DNA from: Marinimicrococcus sp033875255
GTDB lineage: Bacteria > Pseudomonadota > Alphaproteobacteria > Geminicoccales > Geminicoccaceae
Assembly: GCA_033875255.1 (NCBI GenBank)
Contig: JAWZSN010000014.1
Span: 62,001 to 126,000 of the forward strand
Length of the DNA: 64,000 bases
Direction: 5' to 3'
Shown: piece after piece, positions 12,606-21,517 of the stretch
Layout: every line of letters starts with the position of its first letter
Position numbering within the stretch: position 1 is the first letter of the stretch
Made by a program: the position numbers and the translations under genes
The notes under the pieces: generated by a model
Told to the model about the DNA's origin: nothing
Seen by the model: only the letters and a program-made list of their open reading frames with translations
Database searches by the model: none

Positions 12606-14477
12606 CTAGCGGGTGTTCTGGAAGCGCTCCCCGACATAGCGCATCAGCATGCCGAGGCATTCCTCGACCGGCAGCTCGTCGGTGGGCACGACCAGCTCGG
12701 CCGCCTCGGGCGGCTCGTAGGGGCTGGAGATGCCGGTGAACTCGGCGATCTCGCCCTGCCGGGCGCGCCGGTAGAGCCCCTTGGGGTCGCGACCCTCGCA
12801 AGCCTCCAGCGAGGCCTTGACGTAGATCTCGTGGAAGGCGGCGCCGGCCGCCTCCTTGGCTCGCTCGCGGTCGGCGCGGTAGGGCGAGATGAAGCTCGAG
12901 ATCACGAGGAAGCCGGCGTCGGCGAACAGGGCCGCCACCTCGCCGATGCGGCGGATGTTCTCGGCCCGGGCTTCCGGGCCGAAGCCCAGGTCCTTGTTGA
13001 GCCCGCCGCGGACATTGTCGCCGTCGAGCACGTAGACCAGGTAGCCCTTGGCGAACAGCTCGCGCTCGAGCGCCAGCGCCAGGGTCGACTTGCCGGCACC
13101 CGAGAGGCCGGTGAACCACAGCACCCCGCCCTTGTGGCCGTTGCGGGCGGTGCGCGCCTCGCGGGTCACGGCGTGGCCGACCGCGGTGATGTTGGTCGAG
13201 CGCACCGTCACCAGATGGCGCTGGTCGGGATAGCCCTCCATCGAGACGATGCCGCCACCCACCGGCATGTGATTCTCGACCAGCACGAAGCGGCCGGTGG
13301 CGGGATTCTCCTCGTGCTCGTCGAGCGCCAGCAGGCGGCGGGTGCGCAGCACCACCTCGCCGGCCCCGTTGCGCTCGATGCGGGTGGCGGCCTTGGCCGA
13401 GAGATCGTCGGTGTCGATCACCCGCTCGATCGCCTCGACCGTGACCTCGGTCTCCAGCGTGCCGAGCTTCAAGGTGTAGCGCGCGCCCTGCTCGAGCGCG
13501 TTGCGCCCCAGCCAGAACAGCCGCGCCTTGAAGACGTTGGTCTCCTGGGGGGCGTCCGCGACGTGGCTCATCACCTCGCCGCGCTCGACGAAGATCTGCT
13601 CGTCGAGGGTGACGCCGACGCTCTGGCCGGCCCGGACGGCCTCGGGGGTGCCGGCCTGCCAGGCCTCGATGGAGCGGATCCGCGCGGTCTTGTTGGAGGG
13701 CGAGAAGATCACCTCCTGGCCGACCTCGAGGCTGCCCGATTCGATCCGCCCGGCGATGATCCGCCGCTGGTCGAACTTGTAGACGTCCTGGACCGGCATC
13801 CTGAGCGGCCGCTCGAGGGGCCGCGGCAGCGGCTCGAAGCCGTCCAGCGCCTGCAGCGCGGTGGGGCCCTGGTACCAGGCCATGCGGCCGCTGTGGGCCG
13901 TCATGTTGTCGCCCTCGCGGGCCGAGATCGGGATGATGCAGGAGGGCTCGACGCCCAGCCCCTTGAGATAGGCGCGATACTCCTCGGCCACCTGGCCGAA
14001 GCGGTCGGCCGAGTAGCCCACCAGGTCCATCTTGTTGACCAGCACCGCCACCTGCCGCACGCCCAGCAGCGAGAGCAGGTAGCCGTGGCGCCGCGACTGC
14101 TCCTGCACGCCCTCGTGGGCGTCGATGAGCAGCAGGGCGGCCTCCGCCGAGGCGGCCCCGGTCACCATGTTCTTCAAGAACTCCTTGTGGCCCGGCGCGT
14201 CGATGATGACGTAGGGCCGCCGCTCGGTCCTGAAGCGGATCTGGGTGGTGTCGATGGTGATCCCCTGGTCGCGCTCCGCCTGGATCGCGTCCATGAGGAA
14301 GGCCCACTCGAAGGGCATGCCGCGCCGCTCCGACTGCGCCTTGATGGCCTCGAAGCGGCCTTCCGGGAGGGCTCCGGTCTCGTGGATCAGACGGCCCACC
14401 AGGGTCGACTTGCCATGGTCGACATGGCCCACGATCACGATCTTGAGCTGGCGTGCGTCCTGCTTGTCCTGCGTCAT
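12606..14477 (-). CDS. cysNC: Bifunctional sulfate adenylyltransferase subunit 1 / APS kinase
   Basis: A 623-residue fusion of CysN and CysC (NodQ type). The GTPase half has GHVDHGKS (17-24), the switch DAPGHKEF and NKMD. The APS kinase half has the P-loop GLSGAGKS (457-464), DGDNVRGGLNKDLGF and FISPYRADRE. With CysD it makes APS from sulfate at the expense of ATP and GTP, then phosphorylates it to PAPS. The start at 14477 leaves 11 bases after the cysD stop, so the two form an operon. PAPS could feed cysteine synthesis or sulfation of the surface sugars encoded further on; the sequence does not decide. Confidence 0.95.
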   Translation of the reverse strand: MTQDKQDARQLKIVIVGHVDHGKSTLVGRLIHETGALPEGRFEAIKAQSERRGMPFEWAFLMDAIQAERDQGITIDTTQIRFRTERRPYVIIDAPGHKEFLKNMVTGAASAEAALLLIDAHEGVQEQSRRHGYLLSLLGVRQVAVLVNKMDLVGYSADRFGQVAEEYRAYLKGLGVEPSCIIPISAREGDNMTAHSGRMAWYQGPTALQALDGFEPLPRPLERPLRMPVQDVYKFDQRRIIAGRIESGSLEVGQEVIFSPSNKTARIRSIEAWQAGTPEAVRAGQSVGVTLDEQIFVERGEVMSHVADAPQETNVFKARLFWLGRNALEQGARYTLKLGTLETEVTVEAIERVIDTDDLSAKAATRIERNGAGEVVLRTRRLLALDEHEENPATGRFVLVENHMPVGGGIVSMEGYPDQRHLVTVRSTNITAVGHAVTREARTARNGHKGGVLWFTGLSGAGKSTLALALERELFAKGYLVYVLDGDNVRGGLNKDLGFGPEARAENIRRIGEVAALFADAGFLVISSFISPYRADRERAKEAAGAAFHEIYVKASLEACEGRDPKGLYRRARQGEIAEFTGISSPYEPPEAAELVVPTDELPVEECLGMLMRYVGERFQNTR

Positions 14478-14488
14478 CGCCCCGGCCC

Positions 14489-15283
14489 TCACATGTAGCC
14501 GGCGGCGCGCAGCCGCTCGAAGCTGTCCTCGGCCTCGTGGTCCATCGCCCGTCCGGCCCGCTCCGGGGTGCGCGTGGTCTCGAGCTCGGCGATCACCGCG
14601 TCGATGTCGGCGGCCTCGCTCTCGATCGGCGAGGTGATGTCCTTGTCGCCGAGCGAGCGGTAGCGCTTGCCGTTCTTCGAGAAATAGAGGTCGATGAGCG
14701 GGATGTTCTCGCGCCTGGTGTATTTCCAGATGTCGAGCTCGGTCCAGTGCAGGATCGGGTGCACGCGGACATGCGTGCCCTCGGGAAAGCTCGTCATGTA
14801 CTGGTTCCAGAACTCCGGCGGCTGGTCCTTGAGGTTCCACTGGCCGGTCTCGTCGCGCGGGCTGAAATAGCGCTCCTTGGCGCGGATCGCCTCCTCGTCG
14901 CGACGGATGCCCAGGATCAGGCCCTCAAAGCCGTGCTTCTCGATGGCCGCCCGAAGGCCCAGCGTCTTCCTCGCGGCCGAGCGGCCGGCCGGCGGCAGGG
15001 TGGGATCGGTGGCCTCGATCGGCGGGCACAGCTCGCGGATGAAGTTGAGGTTCCACTCCTTGGCGTAGCGGTCGCGAAACGCGTACATCTCCGGGAATTT
15101 GCGCTCGGTGTCGACATGCATCACCGGGAACGGCACGTGCCCGAAAAACGCCTTGCGGCACAGCCACAGCACGACGTTGCTGTCCTTGCCCAGCGACCAG
15201 AGGATCGCGAGCTTGTCGAGCTTGGCGAACGCCTCGCGCAGGATGAAGATGCTTTCCGCCTCGAGTTCGTCCAGATGATCCAT
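14489..15283 (-). CDS. cysD: Sulfate adenylyltransferase subunit 2
   Basis: A 264-residue ATP-sulfurylase catalytic subunit of the PP-loop family. The nucleotide loop is ILWSLGKDSNVVLWL, followed by VPFPVMHVDTERKFPEMY and the conserved WTELDIWKY and RYRSLGD motifs. I start at 15283 (MDHLDELEAESIFI), the usual CysD beginning; longer in-frame extensions read as leader sequence. It is somewhat shorter than the enterobacterial protein (about 300). It is the first gene of the cysD-cysNC operon. Confidence 0.94.
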   Translation of the reverse strand: MDHLDELEAESIFILREAFAKLDKLAILWSLGKDSNVVLWLCRKAFFGHVPFPVMHVDTERKFPEMYAFRDRYAKEWNLNFIRELCPPIEATDPTLPPAGRSAARKTLGLRAAIEKHGFEGLILGIRRDEEAIRAKERYFSPRDETGQWNLKDQPPEFWNQYMTSFPEGTHVRVHPILHWTELDIWKYTRRENIPLIDLYFSKNGKRYRSLGDKDITSPIESEAADIDAVIAELETTRTPERAGRAMDHEAEDSFERLRAAGYM

Positions 15284-15478
15284 CGCCCGTCCGTTCCGCG
15301 AGAGTGGCGCCCTTGAAAGGCCGGGGCGCCGCGCGACCGGAAGGGGCGCGAGCACCTGTCCCGCCCCCTCGATCCGGGGGCTTATCGCGGACGCGGCCGA
15401 GCCTTGTCAACGCGACCGCGTGGCGGAAATCCATCGCGCCGCGAGGGCGTGGCCGTACGGCCGACCCTGCCGGTGCGT

Positions 15479-16084
15479 TCAGCCCTTTCCGGCCGCCCTG
15501 GAGCGCCGTGCCTGGCTGCGCAGCCAGCTCGCCTGGCTCCAGTGGCGGACCGGGCCGCTGTCGAGATGGAGGAAGTCCGCTGCCGGGTAGTAGCCTACTC
15601 CGCCGGCCTCGAGCGCGAGGGCGGCTTCGTGCAGCCTCTCGAGCGGGCAGCCGGGGAAGCGCAGGTCGACGGCCTTGCCCTCCATGTGCAGGCTGTTGCG
15701 CGCGACGCCCTTGTAGCGGCGGCGCAGCATCGCGTTGGTGGCCGGCGAGCGGTAGCCCGAGACCACCTCGACCGGTCCGGCCGGGGCCAGCCGGCGCTGC
15801 AGCAGGCTCAGCATGTCGAGCAGCCGCGGATCGTAACCGATCACCTCGTCGGTGCGCCAGTCGCGCAGCACCCGGCTGATCTCCCGCAGCCCCTCCTCGA
15901 GATAGCGGCCCTGGGCGAAATAGACGGTGCGGACAGTCTCGCCGGTCTGCACATGGTGCAACGCCACCTGCCGCTCGGGCAGGGCGGCCCAGGCGCTCCG
16001 GCCCGCTCCCAAAAGACCCCCGGCCAGCGACAGGCCGGCACCGAGGAGAAGGCGCCGGCGCGGGCTGGCGGGCTGGACAGACAT
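15479..16084 (-). CDS. DUF882 (YcbK-type) exported peptidase M15-like protein
   Basis: A 201-residue protein with a twin-arginine-type leader (PRRRLLLGAGLSLAGG). The catalytic domain has the M15A zinc motifs: SGYRSPATNAMLRR, SLHMEGKAVDLRF (the SxHxxGxAxD motif) and the second histidine motif FLHLDSG. E. coli YcbK (MepK) of this family cleaves 3-3 peptidoglycan cross-links. A periplasmic wall-editing role is therefore likely. It is separated from cysD by 195 bases. Three 15-bp direct repeats lie just upstream of its start. Confidence 0.85.
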   Translation of the reverse strand: MSVQPASPRRRLLLGAGLSLAGGLLGAGRSAWAALPERQVALHHVQTGETVRTVYFAQGRYLEEGLREISRVLRDWRTDEVIGYDPRLLDMLSLLQRRLAPAGPVEVVSGYRSPATNAMLRRRYKGVARNSLHMEGKAVDLRFPGCPLERLHEAALALEAGGVGYYPAADFLHLDSGPVRHWSQASWLRSQARRSRAAGKG

Positions 16085-16103
16085 GCCGGGCTCCTCGTCC
16101 TTG

Positions 16104-16147
16104 TTGTCGCAGGCCGGGTTGTCGCAGGCCGGGTTGTCGCAGACTGG
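16104..16147. repeat. Three tandem 15-bp repeats upstream of the DUF882 gene
   Basis: TTGTCGCAGGCCGGG at 16104-16118 and 16119-16133, then a third copy TTGTCGCAGACTGG (16134-16147) with changes. It is 20 bases upstream of the DUF882 start and may be a simple slippage array or a repeated binding site. Confidence 0.85.
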
Positions 16148-16326
16148 CGTCTGGCCCCGCGAGGGCCCGGAAAGCGCGATGCCGGTCGAGCAGTAGAGGA
16201 ATTTCCGTGGCCGGACAACAGAACGGCCGCGCCGTCCTACGGGTATTATCTGTTCACGCGAACAATGCAGCTCGATACTTTAGCATCGCGCTATGACGGG
16301 AAGCCGCCGGCCCGCCGCGCGCGGCT

Positions 16327-16953
16327 TCAGTTCCGGCTCGCCGTGGCAAGCGCGGCGCCGATGCCCACGAAAGCGACGCCGGCGGCCCGGTTGAACAGGC
16401 GCCCCTTGCGCACGATCCATGGCGCCACACGTTGCGCCATGCCCGCCAGCACCAGCTCGAAAAGCAGCTCGACCGCGGCGAAGGTGCCGCCGAGCACCGC
16501 GAGCTGGGCAAGCCAGGACGCGCCGGGTGTCATGAACTGCGGCAGGAAGGCGGCGAAGAAGAGGAGCGCCTTGGGGTTGGAGAGGGCGACCAGCAGCCCC
16601 TGGCGGAACAGCCGGCCGGCCCGCCGCTCGCCGGGGTCCATGCTTGCCCCGGCAAGGCCCGCTGCCGGCGGCGGCGCCTGCCAGGTGCGGATGCCCAGAT
16701 AGACGAGGTAGGCGGCGCCCGCCCATTTGGCGAGGGTGAAGGCCTGCTCGGAGGCCGCCAGCAGGGCGCCGAGGCCGGCCAGCGAGGCGGCGATCAGGAG
16801 GGTGAACCCGCAGACCCCGCCCAGGACGGTGAACACCGTGCGGCCCAGCCCGAAGCGCATGCCGTGGGTGAGCGCCAGCAGGCCGTTGGGGCCCGGCGTG
16901 AGCGACAGGCCCAGCGCCGCCGCACAATAGACCAGCCACGTCTCAAGGCTCAT
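16327..16953 (-). CDS. LysE/RhtB family amino-acid exporter
   Basis: A 208-residue inner-membrane protein with about six transmembrane helices. The N-terminal family signature is GLSLTPGPNGLLALTHGMRFG, followed by TVLGGVCGFTLLIAASLAGLG and AGAAYLVYLGIRTWQ. RhtB-type proteins export neutral amino acids or their analogues. It stands alone, with no regulator adjacent. The substrate is not predictable. Confidence 0.9.
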   Translation of the reverse strand: MSLETWLVYCAAALGLSLTPGPNGLLALTHGMRFGLGRTVFTVLGGVCGFTLLIAASLAGLGALLAASEQAFTLAKWAGAAYLVYLGIRTWQAPPPAAGLAGASMDPGERRAGRLFRQGLLVALSNPKALLFFAAFLPQFMTPGASWLAQLAVLGGTFAAVELLFELVLAGMAQRVAPWIVRKGRLFNRAAGVAFVGIGAALATASRN

Positions 16954-17180
16954 CGCCGACCTCGCGCACTGGCAGCCTGTCCCGCCCGGGCGTCGGGCGG
17001 ACCCTCGGGCTTCAGGCGCGATGCATCGTGGCAGCTTGGGCCGGCCGGCTCGGCCGGGGAAGACCGTTTCGAGCGGCAGCGGCCTGATCCGTTCGAGCCG
17101 GTCACGCTTCGGCAGGCGGGCCGCAGATATGGAGAAGGATGATTATGAAAAAAGCCTTCGAGGCCGGCGAATTGCTGCGC

Positions 17181-17630
17181 TCAGGATTTCGGCGATGCCG
17201 GCGGGGCGTGCGCGGGGCTCAGGCAGAGATCGTGGTCGGCCAGCACCTCGAGCACCCGGCATTCCTCGACCCTGCCGCCGCGGCATTCCTCGACCATCCG
17301 CGCCAGCTCCTGCTCGAGCGCCTGGAGCCGGGCGATCTTGCGGCGTACGTCGCCGAGATTGGCCTTTGCGATCCGGTCGGCATGGGCGCAGTCGCGGCCC
17401 GGAGCGGCGGCGAGGTCCAAAAGCTCGCGGATCGCCTCCAGCCCGAAGCCCAGCTCGCGGGCATGGCGCACGAAGCCCAGCCGCCGGCGCGCCGCCTCGC
17501 CATAGCGGCGCTGGCCGCCCTCGGTGCGCAGCGGCTCGGGCAGCAGGCCGATCTGCTCGTAGTAGCGGATGGTCTGGACCTTGGTGCCGGTGCGCCGGGC
17601 CAGCTCGCCGATGGCCATGCCGGTTTCCAT
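17181..17630 (-). CDS. MerR-family metal-responsive regulator (Zn/Cd/Pb type)
   Basis: A 149-residue regulator. The winged helix is IGELARRTGTKVQTIRYYEQIGLLP, with RYGEAARRRLGFVRHARELGF after it, then the dimerisation coiled coil. Cysteines at DCAHAD, EECRGG, EECRVL and HDLC could form the metal site; Cys near 79 and the C-terminal ones resemble CadR/PbrR-like sensors more than copper CueR. It is divergent from the ZntA-type ATPase and almost certainly controls it through the 19-bp-spacer promoter between them. The start could be the first ATG (17630) or the fifth codon. Confidence 0.88.
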   Translation of the reverse strand: METGMAIGELARRTGTKVQTIRYYEQIGLLPEPLRTEGGQRRYGEAARRRLGFVRHARELGFGLEAIRELLDLAAAPGRDCAHADRIAKANLGDVRRKIARLQALEQELARMVEECRGGRVEECRVLEVLADHDLCLSPAHAPPASPKS

Positions 17631-17642
17631 GGCAATTCCCTC

Positions 17643-17673
17643 TTGAATCTACAGCCACTGTAGATCGTAGGCT
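17643..17673 (+). promoter_or_regulatory. MerR-type promoter with 19-bp spacer and operator dyad
   Basis: The -35 TTGAAT (17643-17648) and -10 TAGGCT (17668-17673) are 19 bases apart. Inside the spacer CTACAG (17649-17654) pairs with CTGTAG (17658-17663). This stretched spacer with a centred dyad is the hallmark of MerR-controlled metal genes. Confidence 0.88.
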
Positions 17674-17699
17674 CGAGCCGGTCTTCAAGGAGGGTTCGC

Positions 17700-20078
17700 A
17701 TGGATCGTGCGGTCGAGGCCGCCGGGACGCCGCTCCGCCTCGAGGTGGACGGCATGGACTGCGCCGGCTGTGCGCGCAAGATCGAGGCGGCGCTGGGGCG
17801 CGTCGAAGGGGTCGGCGAGGTCCGCGCCAGCGTGCCCACGGGCGCGGTGAGCGTCGCCGGCGCGCTGGGGCCCGAAGGACGCGAGGAGATCGTCCGCACC
17901 CTGGAGAAGCTCGGCTACCCGGTGCGCGGGCAGGCGCCGCTCCGCCTCGAGGTGGACGGCATGGACTGCGCCGGCTGTGCCCGCAAGATCGAGACGGCGC
18001 TGGGGCGCCTGGAGGGGATCGGCGAGGTCCGCGTCAGCGTGCCGAACGGCACGGTGAGCGTCGCCGGCGTGCCGGACGCCGCAAGGCGCGAGGAGATCGT
18101 CCGCACTCTCGGCAAGCTGGGCTACCCGGTCCGCGAGGCTGCGGCCGGGAGCCTCTCCCCCTCTGGCCGCAGCCGGGAGCAGGCGGCGCCCGCGGAGGCC
18201 GTCTGGTGGCGCACGCCCGCTGCGCGCCCGCTGGTCCTGGGCGCTCTCCTGCTGGCCGCCGGCCTCGCCGCGAGCCTGCTCCTTCCGGCGCTGGGCGGCT
18301 GGGCCTGGCTGCCCGCCGCCATCGTCGGGCTGGTGCCGGTGGCGCGCCGGGCGCTGGCCGCGGCCCGGGCCGGGGTGCTCTTCACCATCGAGATGCTCAT
18401 GACCATCGCCGCTTTGGGCGCGGTGACCATCGGGGCGGTGAGCGAGGCCGCCATCGTGGTCTTCCTGTTCGCCGCCGGCGAGCGCCTGGAAGGGGTGGCG
18501 GCCGACCGCGCGCGGCGCGGCATCAAGGCGCTGGCCGAGCTGGCGCCGCGCACCGCCCGGCTGATGGAGGAAGGCGGCGTGCGCGAGGTGCCGGCGGAAA
18601 CGCTGCTGCCGGGCCAGCGCGTGCTGGTACGCCCGGGCGACCGCGTGCCCGCCGACGGGACCGTCCGCGAGGGCAGCTCCAGCATCGACGAGGCGCCGGT
18701 CACGGGCGAGTCGGTGCCGCGGGGCAAGGAGGCCGGGGCCAGGGTCTTCGCCGGCACCGTCAATCTCGACGGCGTGCTCGAGGTGGAGGTGGAGCGCAGC
18801 GGCGAGGACAACACCATCGCCCGGATCATCCGGCTGGTGGAGGAGGCCCAGGAGGCCCGCGCCCCCACCGAGCGGTTCATCGACCGATTCTCGCGCTACT
18901 ACATGCCGGCGGTGGTGGTGGTGGCGCTGATGACCGCCGTGCTCCCGCCGCTGCTCGGCGGTGCTTCCTGGGGCGAGTGGGTCTACCGGGCGCTGGCGCT
19001 GCTGCTCATCGCCTGCCCCTGCGCGCTGGTGATCTCTACCCCGGCGGCGATCGCGGCCGGGCTCGCCGCCGGCGCGCGGCGCGGCCTTTTGATGAAGGGC
19101 GGGGTGGTGCTGGAGAGCCTCGCCGGCATCCGCACCATGGCCCTCGACAAGACCGGCACGCTCACCCGCGGCCGGCCGCGACTCACCGACATCGTGACGG
19201 CCGGAGGCGTGGAGGAGGAGCGCGCGCTGGCGCTCGCCGCCGCCCTCGAGCAGGGCTCGAGCCATCCCGTGGGCCTCGCCATCCTGGAAGCGGCGGCAGC
19301 GCACGGGCTTGCCCTCGCCCCGCTGAAGGAGAGCCGGGCGCTGCCCGGCCGGGGCATCCAGGGAACGGTCGGCCAGGGAACGGCGAAGGGCCGCGTCCTG
19401 CGCCTCGTCCGGCCAGGCGACGCCGGCCTCGCCCTCGGGCCGGACCTCGCCGCATCGGCCGCGGCGCTGGAGGCGGAGGGCAAGACCGTCTCGGTGCTGG
19501 CCGGGACGGAGGGGGTGCTGGCCCTGCTCGCGGTGCGCGACGAGCCGCGCGAGGAGGCGCAGGACGGCCTGCGAGCCCTGGAGCGGCTCGGCGTGCGGCC
19601 GGTCATGCTCACCGGCGACAGCCCCGCCGTGGCCAAAAACGTCGCCGGCCGGCTGGGCATCGAGGCCCGCGCCGGGCTGATGCCCGAGGACAAGGCGCGG
19701 ATCGTGGGCGAGCTTGAAGCCCATGGCCCGGTGGCCAAGGTGGGCGACGGGATCAACGACGCGCCGGCCCTGGCCGCCGCCAGCGTGGGCATCGCCATGG
19801 GCAGCGGCACCGACGTGGCCCTGGAGACCGCCGATGCGGCACTCCTGCGCAACGACCTGCGCGGGCTGGCCGAGCTGGTGGCGCTGGCCCGCGCCACGCT
19901 CGCCAATGTCCGCCAGAACGTGGCGGCGGCGCTGGGCCTCAAGGCGGTCTTCCTGGTGACCAGCGTGGCCGGCGTCACCGGGCTGTGGCCGGCCATCATG
20001 GCCGACACCGGGGCCACCGTGCTGGTGACCATGAACGCCCTGCGGCTGCTGCGGCTGGGCCGCGGCCCGGCGGCGTGA
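17700..20078 (+). CDS. zntA: Heavy-metal-translocating P-type ATPase (ZntA type) with two HMA domains
   Basis: A 792-residue export pump. Two HMA domains, each with GMDCAGCARKIE (CxxC at 21-24 and 90-93), precede the membrane region. It carries CPC (439-441), phosphorylation motif DKTGT (483-487), SHP (near 522) and GDGINDAP (682-689). The last helix has ADTGATVLVTMNALRL with the ZntA aspartate near 768, so Zn, Cd and Pb are the expected substrates. A GGAGGG site precedes the ATG. The two HMA domains are nearly identical and offset by exactly 207 bp, pointing to a recent internal duplication. It is induced by the divergent MerR protein. Confidence 0.95.
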   Translation: MDRAVEAAGTPLRLEVDGMDCAGCARKIEAALGRVEGVGEVRASVPTGAVSVAGALGPEGREEIVRTLEKLGYPVRGQAPLRLEVDGMDCAGCARKIETALGRLEGIGEVRVSVPNGTVSVAGVPDAARREEIVRTLGKLGYPVREAAAGSLSPSGRSREQAAPAEAVWWRTPAARPLVLGALLLAAGLAASLLLPALGGWAWLPAAIVGLVPVARRALAAARAGVLFTIEMLMTIAALGAVTIGAVSEAAIVVFLFAAGERLEGVAADRARRGIKALAELAPRTARLMEEGGVREVPAETLLPGQRVLVRPGDRVPADGTVREGSSSIDEAPVTGESVPRGKEAGARVFAGTVNLDGVLEVEVERSGEDNTIARIIRLVEEAQEARAPTERFIDRFSRYYMPAVVVVALMTAVLPPLLGGASWGEWVYRALALLLIACPCALVISTPAAIAAGLAAGARRGLLMKGGVVLESLAGIRTMALDKTGTLTRGRPRLTDIVTAGGVEEERALALAAALEQGSSHPVGLAILEAAAAHGLALAPLKESRALPGRGIQGTVGQGTAKGRVLRLVRPGDAGLALGPDLAASAAALEAEGKTVSVLAGTEGVLALLAVRDEPREEAQDGLRALERLGVRPVMLTGDSPAVAKNVAGRLGIEARAGLMPEDKARIVGELEAHGPVAKVGDGINDAPALAAASVGIAMGSGTDVALETADAALLRNDLRGLAELVALARATLANVRQNVAAALGLKAVFLVTSVAGVTGLWPAIMADTGATVLVTMNALRLLRLGRGPAA
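17731..18135 (+). repeat. Internal tandem duplication of the HMA-domain coding segment
   Basis: Two copies with a 207-bp period start at 17731 and 17938 with identical text CGCTCCGCCTCGAGGTGGAC. The encoded copies share GMDCAGCARKIE, REEIVRTL and KLGYPVR and differ at scattered positions. Confidence 0.9.
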
Positions 20079-20102
20079 GGGATGCGGCGGCGCGCCCTGC
20101 CC

Positions 20103-20567
20103 TCAGGCCTGCGCCGCCGGCCCGGCCTCGCCGCGGGCGGGCTGCTCCACCTTGAGCACGGTGAGCTGCCGGGTCTCGCCGTCGCGGGTGGTCCAGTCGA
20201 ACTGCTGGCCCTCGCTGAGACCGATGAGCGCCACGCCGATCGGGGTGAGCAGCGAGATGCGGCCCTGGCTGATGTCGGCGCTGGCGGGAAACACCAGGGT
20301 GACGGTGCGGGTCTGGCCGGTATGCTCGTCGCGGAAGCTCACTGAGGAGCCGATATTGACGACGCTCGGCGGCACCTGGGCGGACGGCCGGACATCGGCC
20401 CGCTCGATCTCCTCCAGCAGGCGGTCGGCCAGATCCGGCGCCTGCCGGGCAGCACCGGCGGCCAGGCCCTGGAGGCTGTCGTGATAGGCCTCGTCGATGA
20501 TCAGGGCCGGCTTGCCCGCCCGCTTGGCGGCCTTGCCGGGCTTTTTCGAGATTTCCGTCGCGCTCAT
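20103..20567 (-). CDS. rnk: Rnk/GreA-C-domain protein (nucleoside diphosphate kinase regulator-like)
   Basis: A 154-residue cytoplasmic protein. A basic Lys-rich leader is followed by the Rnk helical region (KPALIIDEAYHDSLQGLA) and a GreA-type C-terminal domain (VVNIGSSVSFRDEHTGQTRTVTLVFPA, then ISLLTPIGVALIGLSEGQ). Rnk binds RNA polymerase near the secondary channel. It lacks the long coiled coil of GreA, so it is not a cleavage factor. The start at 20567 is chosen over an upstream ATG because the added residues resemble leader. A second protein of the same type lies at 26077-26634. Confidence 0.88.
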   Translation of the reverse strand: MSATEISKKPGKAAKRAGKPALIIDEAYHDSLQGLAAGAARQAPDLADRLLEEIERADVRPSAQVPPSVVNIGSSVSFRDEHTGQTRTVTLVFPASADISQGRISLLTPIGVALIGLSEGQQFDWTTRDGETRQLTVLKVEQPARGEAGPAAQA

Positions 20568-20980
20568 TCGTGCTCTGTCCAATGTTTCTCGAACGGTATC
20601 TGTCCGGCCACGCAACGGCATGGCCGCCGCCCGGGGTCCCCGGGCATCCAGCCTGGCGAACAGATCCGCTCTTCAAAAAAACGGAGGCCGCTCAGGGCCC
20701 CCGGGGCCGTGGCCCGGCGCTCGCCGGGCATGAACGTCGACGATGCGACGCACGACCAGCCATGCTGGAGCAAGTAGCGTTTGTCGACGCAGCCGTCAAT
20801 TTTCTTTTTTCTGACGACGGCCGGAACCGCGAGAACTATCTCTTTCTCGCCGGCACTGACGGGTCCGACAGAATTCGCGACGCGTCGGGCGACGTTTTTT
20901 TTCCTCCTCGCCCACGAGCCCTTGCCCGCTTGCCGCCCGGGTCCTTCCCGAGGACGGCTTCTTTCTGCAGCGCAGCCCGC
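20568..20980. other. 413-bp gene-less stretch of locally lower GC
   Basis: No credible coding sequence was found. The part from about 20770 to 20915 is clearly less GC-rich than its surroundings and holds T-rich runs (TTTTCTTTTTT near 20800; eight T near 20895). The second follows a short CGTC/GACG stem, so it could end transcription rightward. It also contains the start-proximal region of the Rnk-like gene. Confidence 0.5.
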
Positions 20981-21517
20981 TCAGGCCGGGGCGCGCACGA
21001 TCCGCTGGCCCATGATGGCGGCGATGGGGGGGAACGCGGCCTGTGCCGCGGGCGGCACGCCCCCCTCGCCGACCGCGAAGGGCAGCGCCCCGGGTCCGCC
21101 CGGTGCGCCCACGATGATCCGCCCGACCATCCCGGCGGCCTCGTGCGGCGCGCAGCAATAGTCGTAGACACCGGGCACCTCGAGAGTGACCTCGAACTGC
21201 TCGCCGGGCTCGACCAGATAGCCCGAGTCCCACGGCCGGGCCCGCTCGGGAATGCGCAGCGGGCGGCCGTCATTCTCGGGGTGGTAGGCGGTCGTGGTGT
21301 GGACGTTGGCCTGGTTTACCCAGCGCACCGTCTGGCCCGGCTCGATCAGCAGGCCGATCGGGTCGAACCAGACCTTCGTGCCCAGCGCGTCGCTCCGGAG
21401 AAGGACCTCGACGATCCCGCCGGCCCGGGCCGGGCGGAGGATGGCGGGGGCGGCGAGGCCGGCGAGCGTCAGCCCGCCGGCCTGCAGCAGCGCGCGCCGG
21501 CTACTCGAGCTCGGCAT
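20981..21517 (-). CDS. Exported cupredoxin (plastocyanin/azurin-like)
   Basis: A 178-residue blue-copper protein. A twin-arginine leader (SSSSRRALLQAGGLTLAG) is followed by the cupredoxin fold: IEPGQTVRWVNQANVHTTTAYHP supplies one histidine, and VYDYCCAPHEAAGMVGRIIV supplies Cys, His and Met of a type 1 copper site. A doubled Cys precedes APH, which is unusual. It overlaps the preceding gene by 17 bases and is the third gene of an operon led by an ECF sigma factor. Likely a periplasmic electron carrier or copper-binding protein. Confidence 0.85.
   Translation of the reverse strand: MPSSSSRRALLQAGGLTLAGLAAPAILRPARAGGIVEVLLRSDALGTKVWFDPIGLLIEPGQTVRWVNQANVHTTTAYHPENDGRPLRIPERARPWDSGYLVEPGEQFEVTLEVPGVYDYCCAPHEAAGMVGRIIVGAPGGPGALPFAVGEGGVPPAAQAAFPPIAAIMGQRIVRAPA

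Noticed and set aside
20763..20990. Rightward frame in the orphan region (MLEQVAFVDAAVNFLFSDDG)
   Set aside because: No ribosome site, no family resemblance, and it continues as an antisense frame through the cupredoxin gene.
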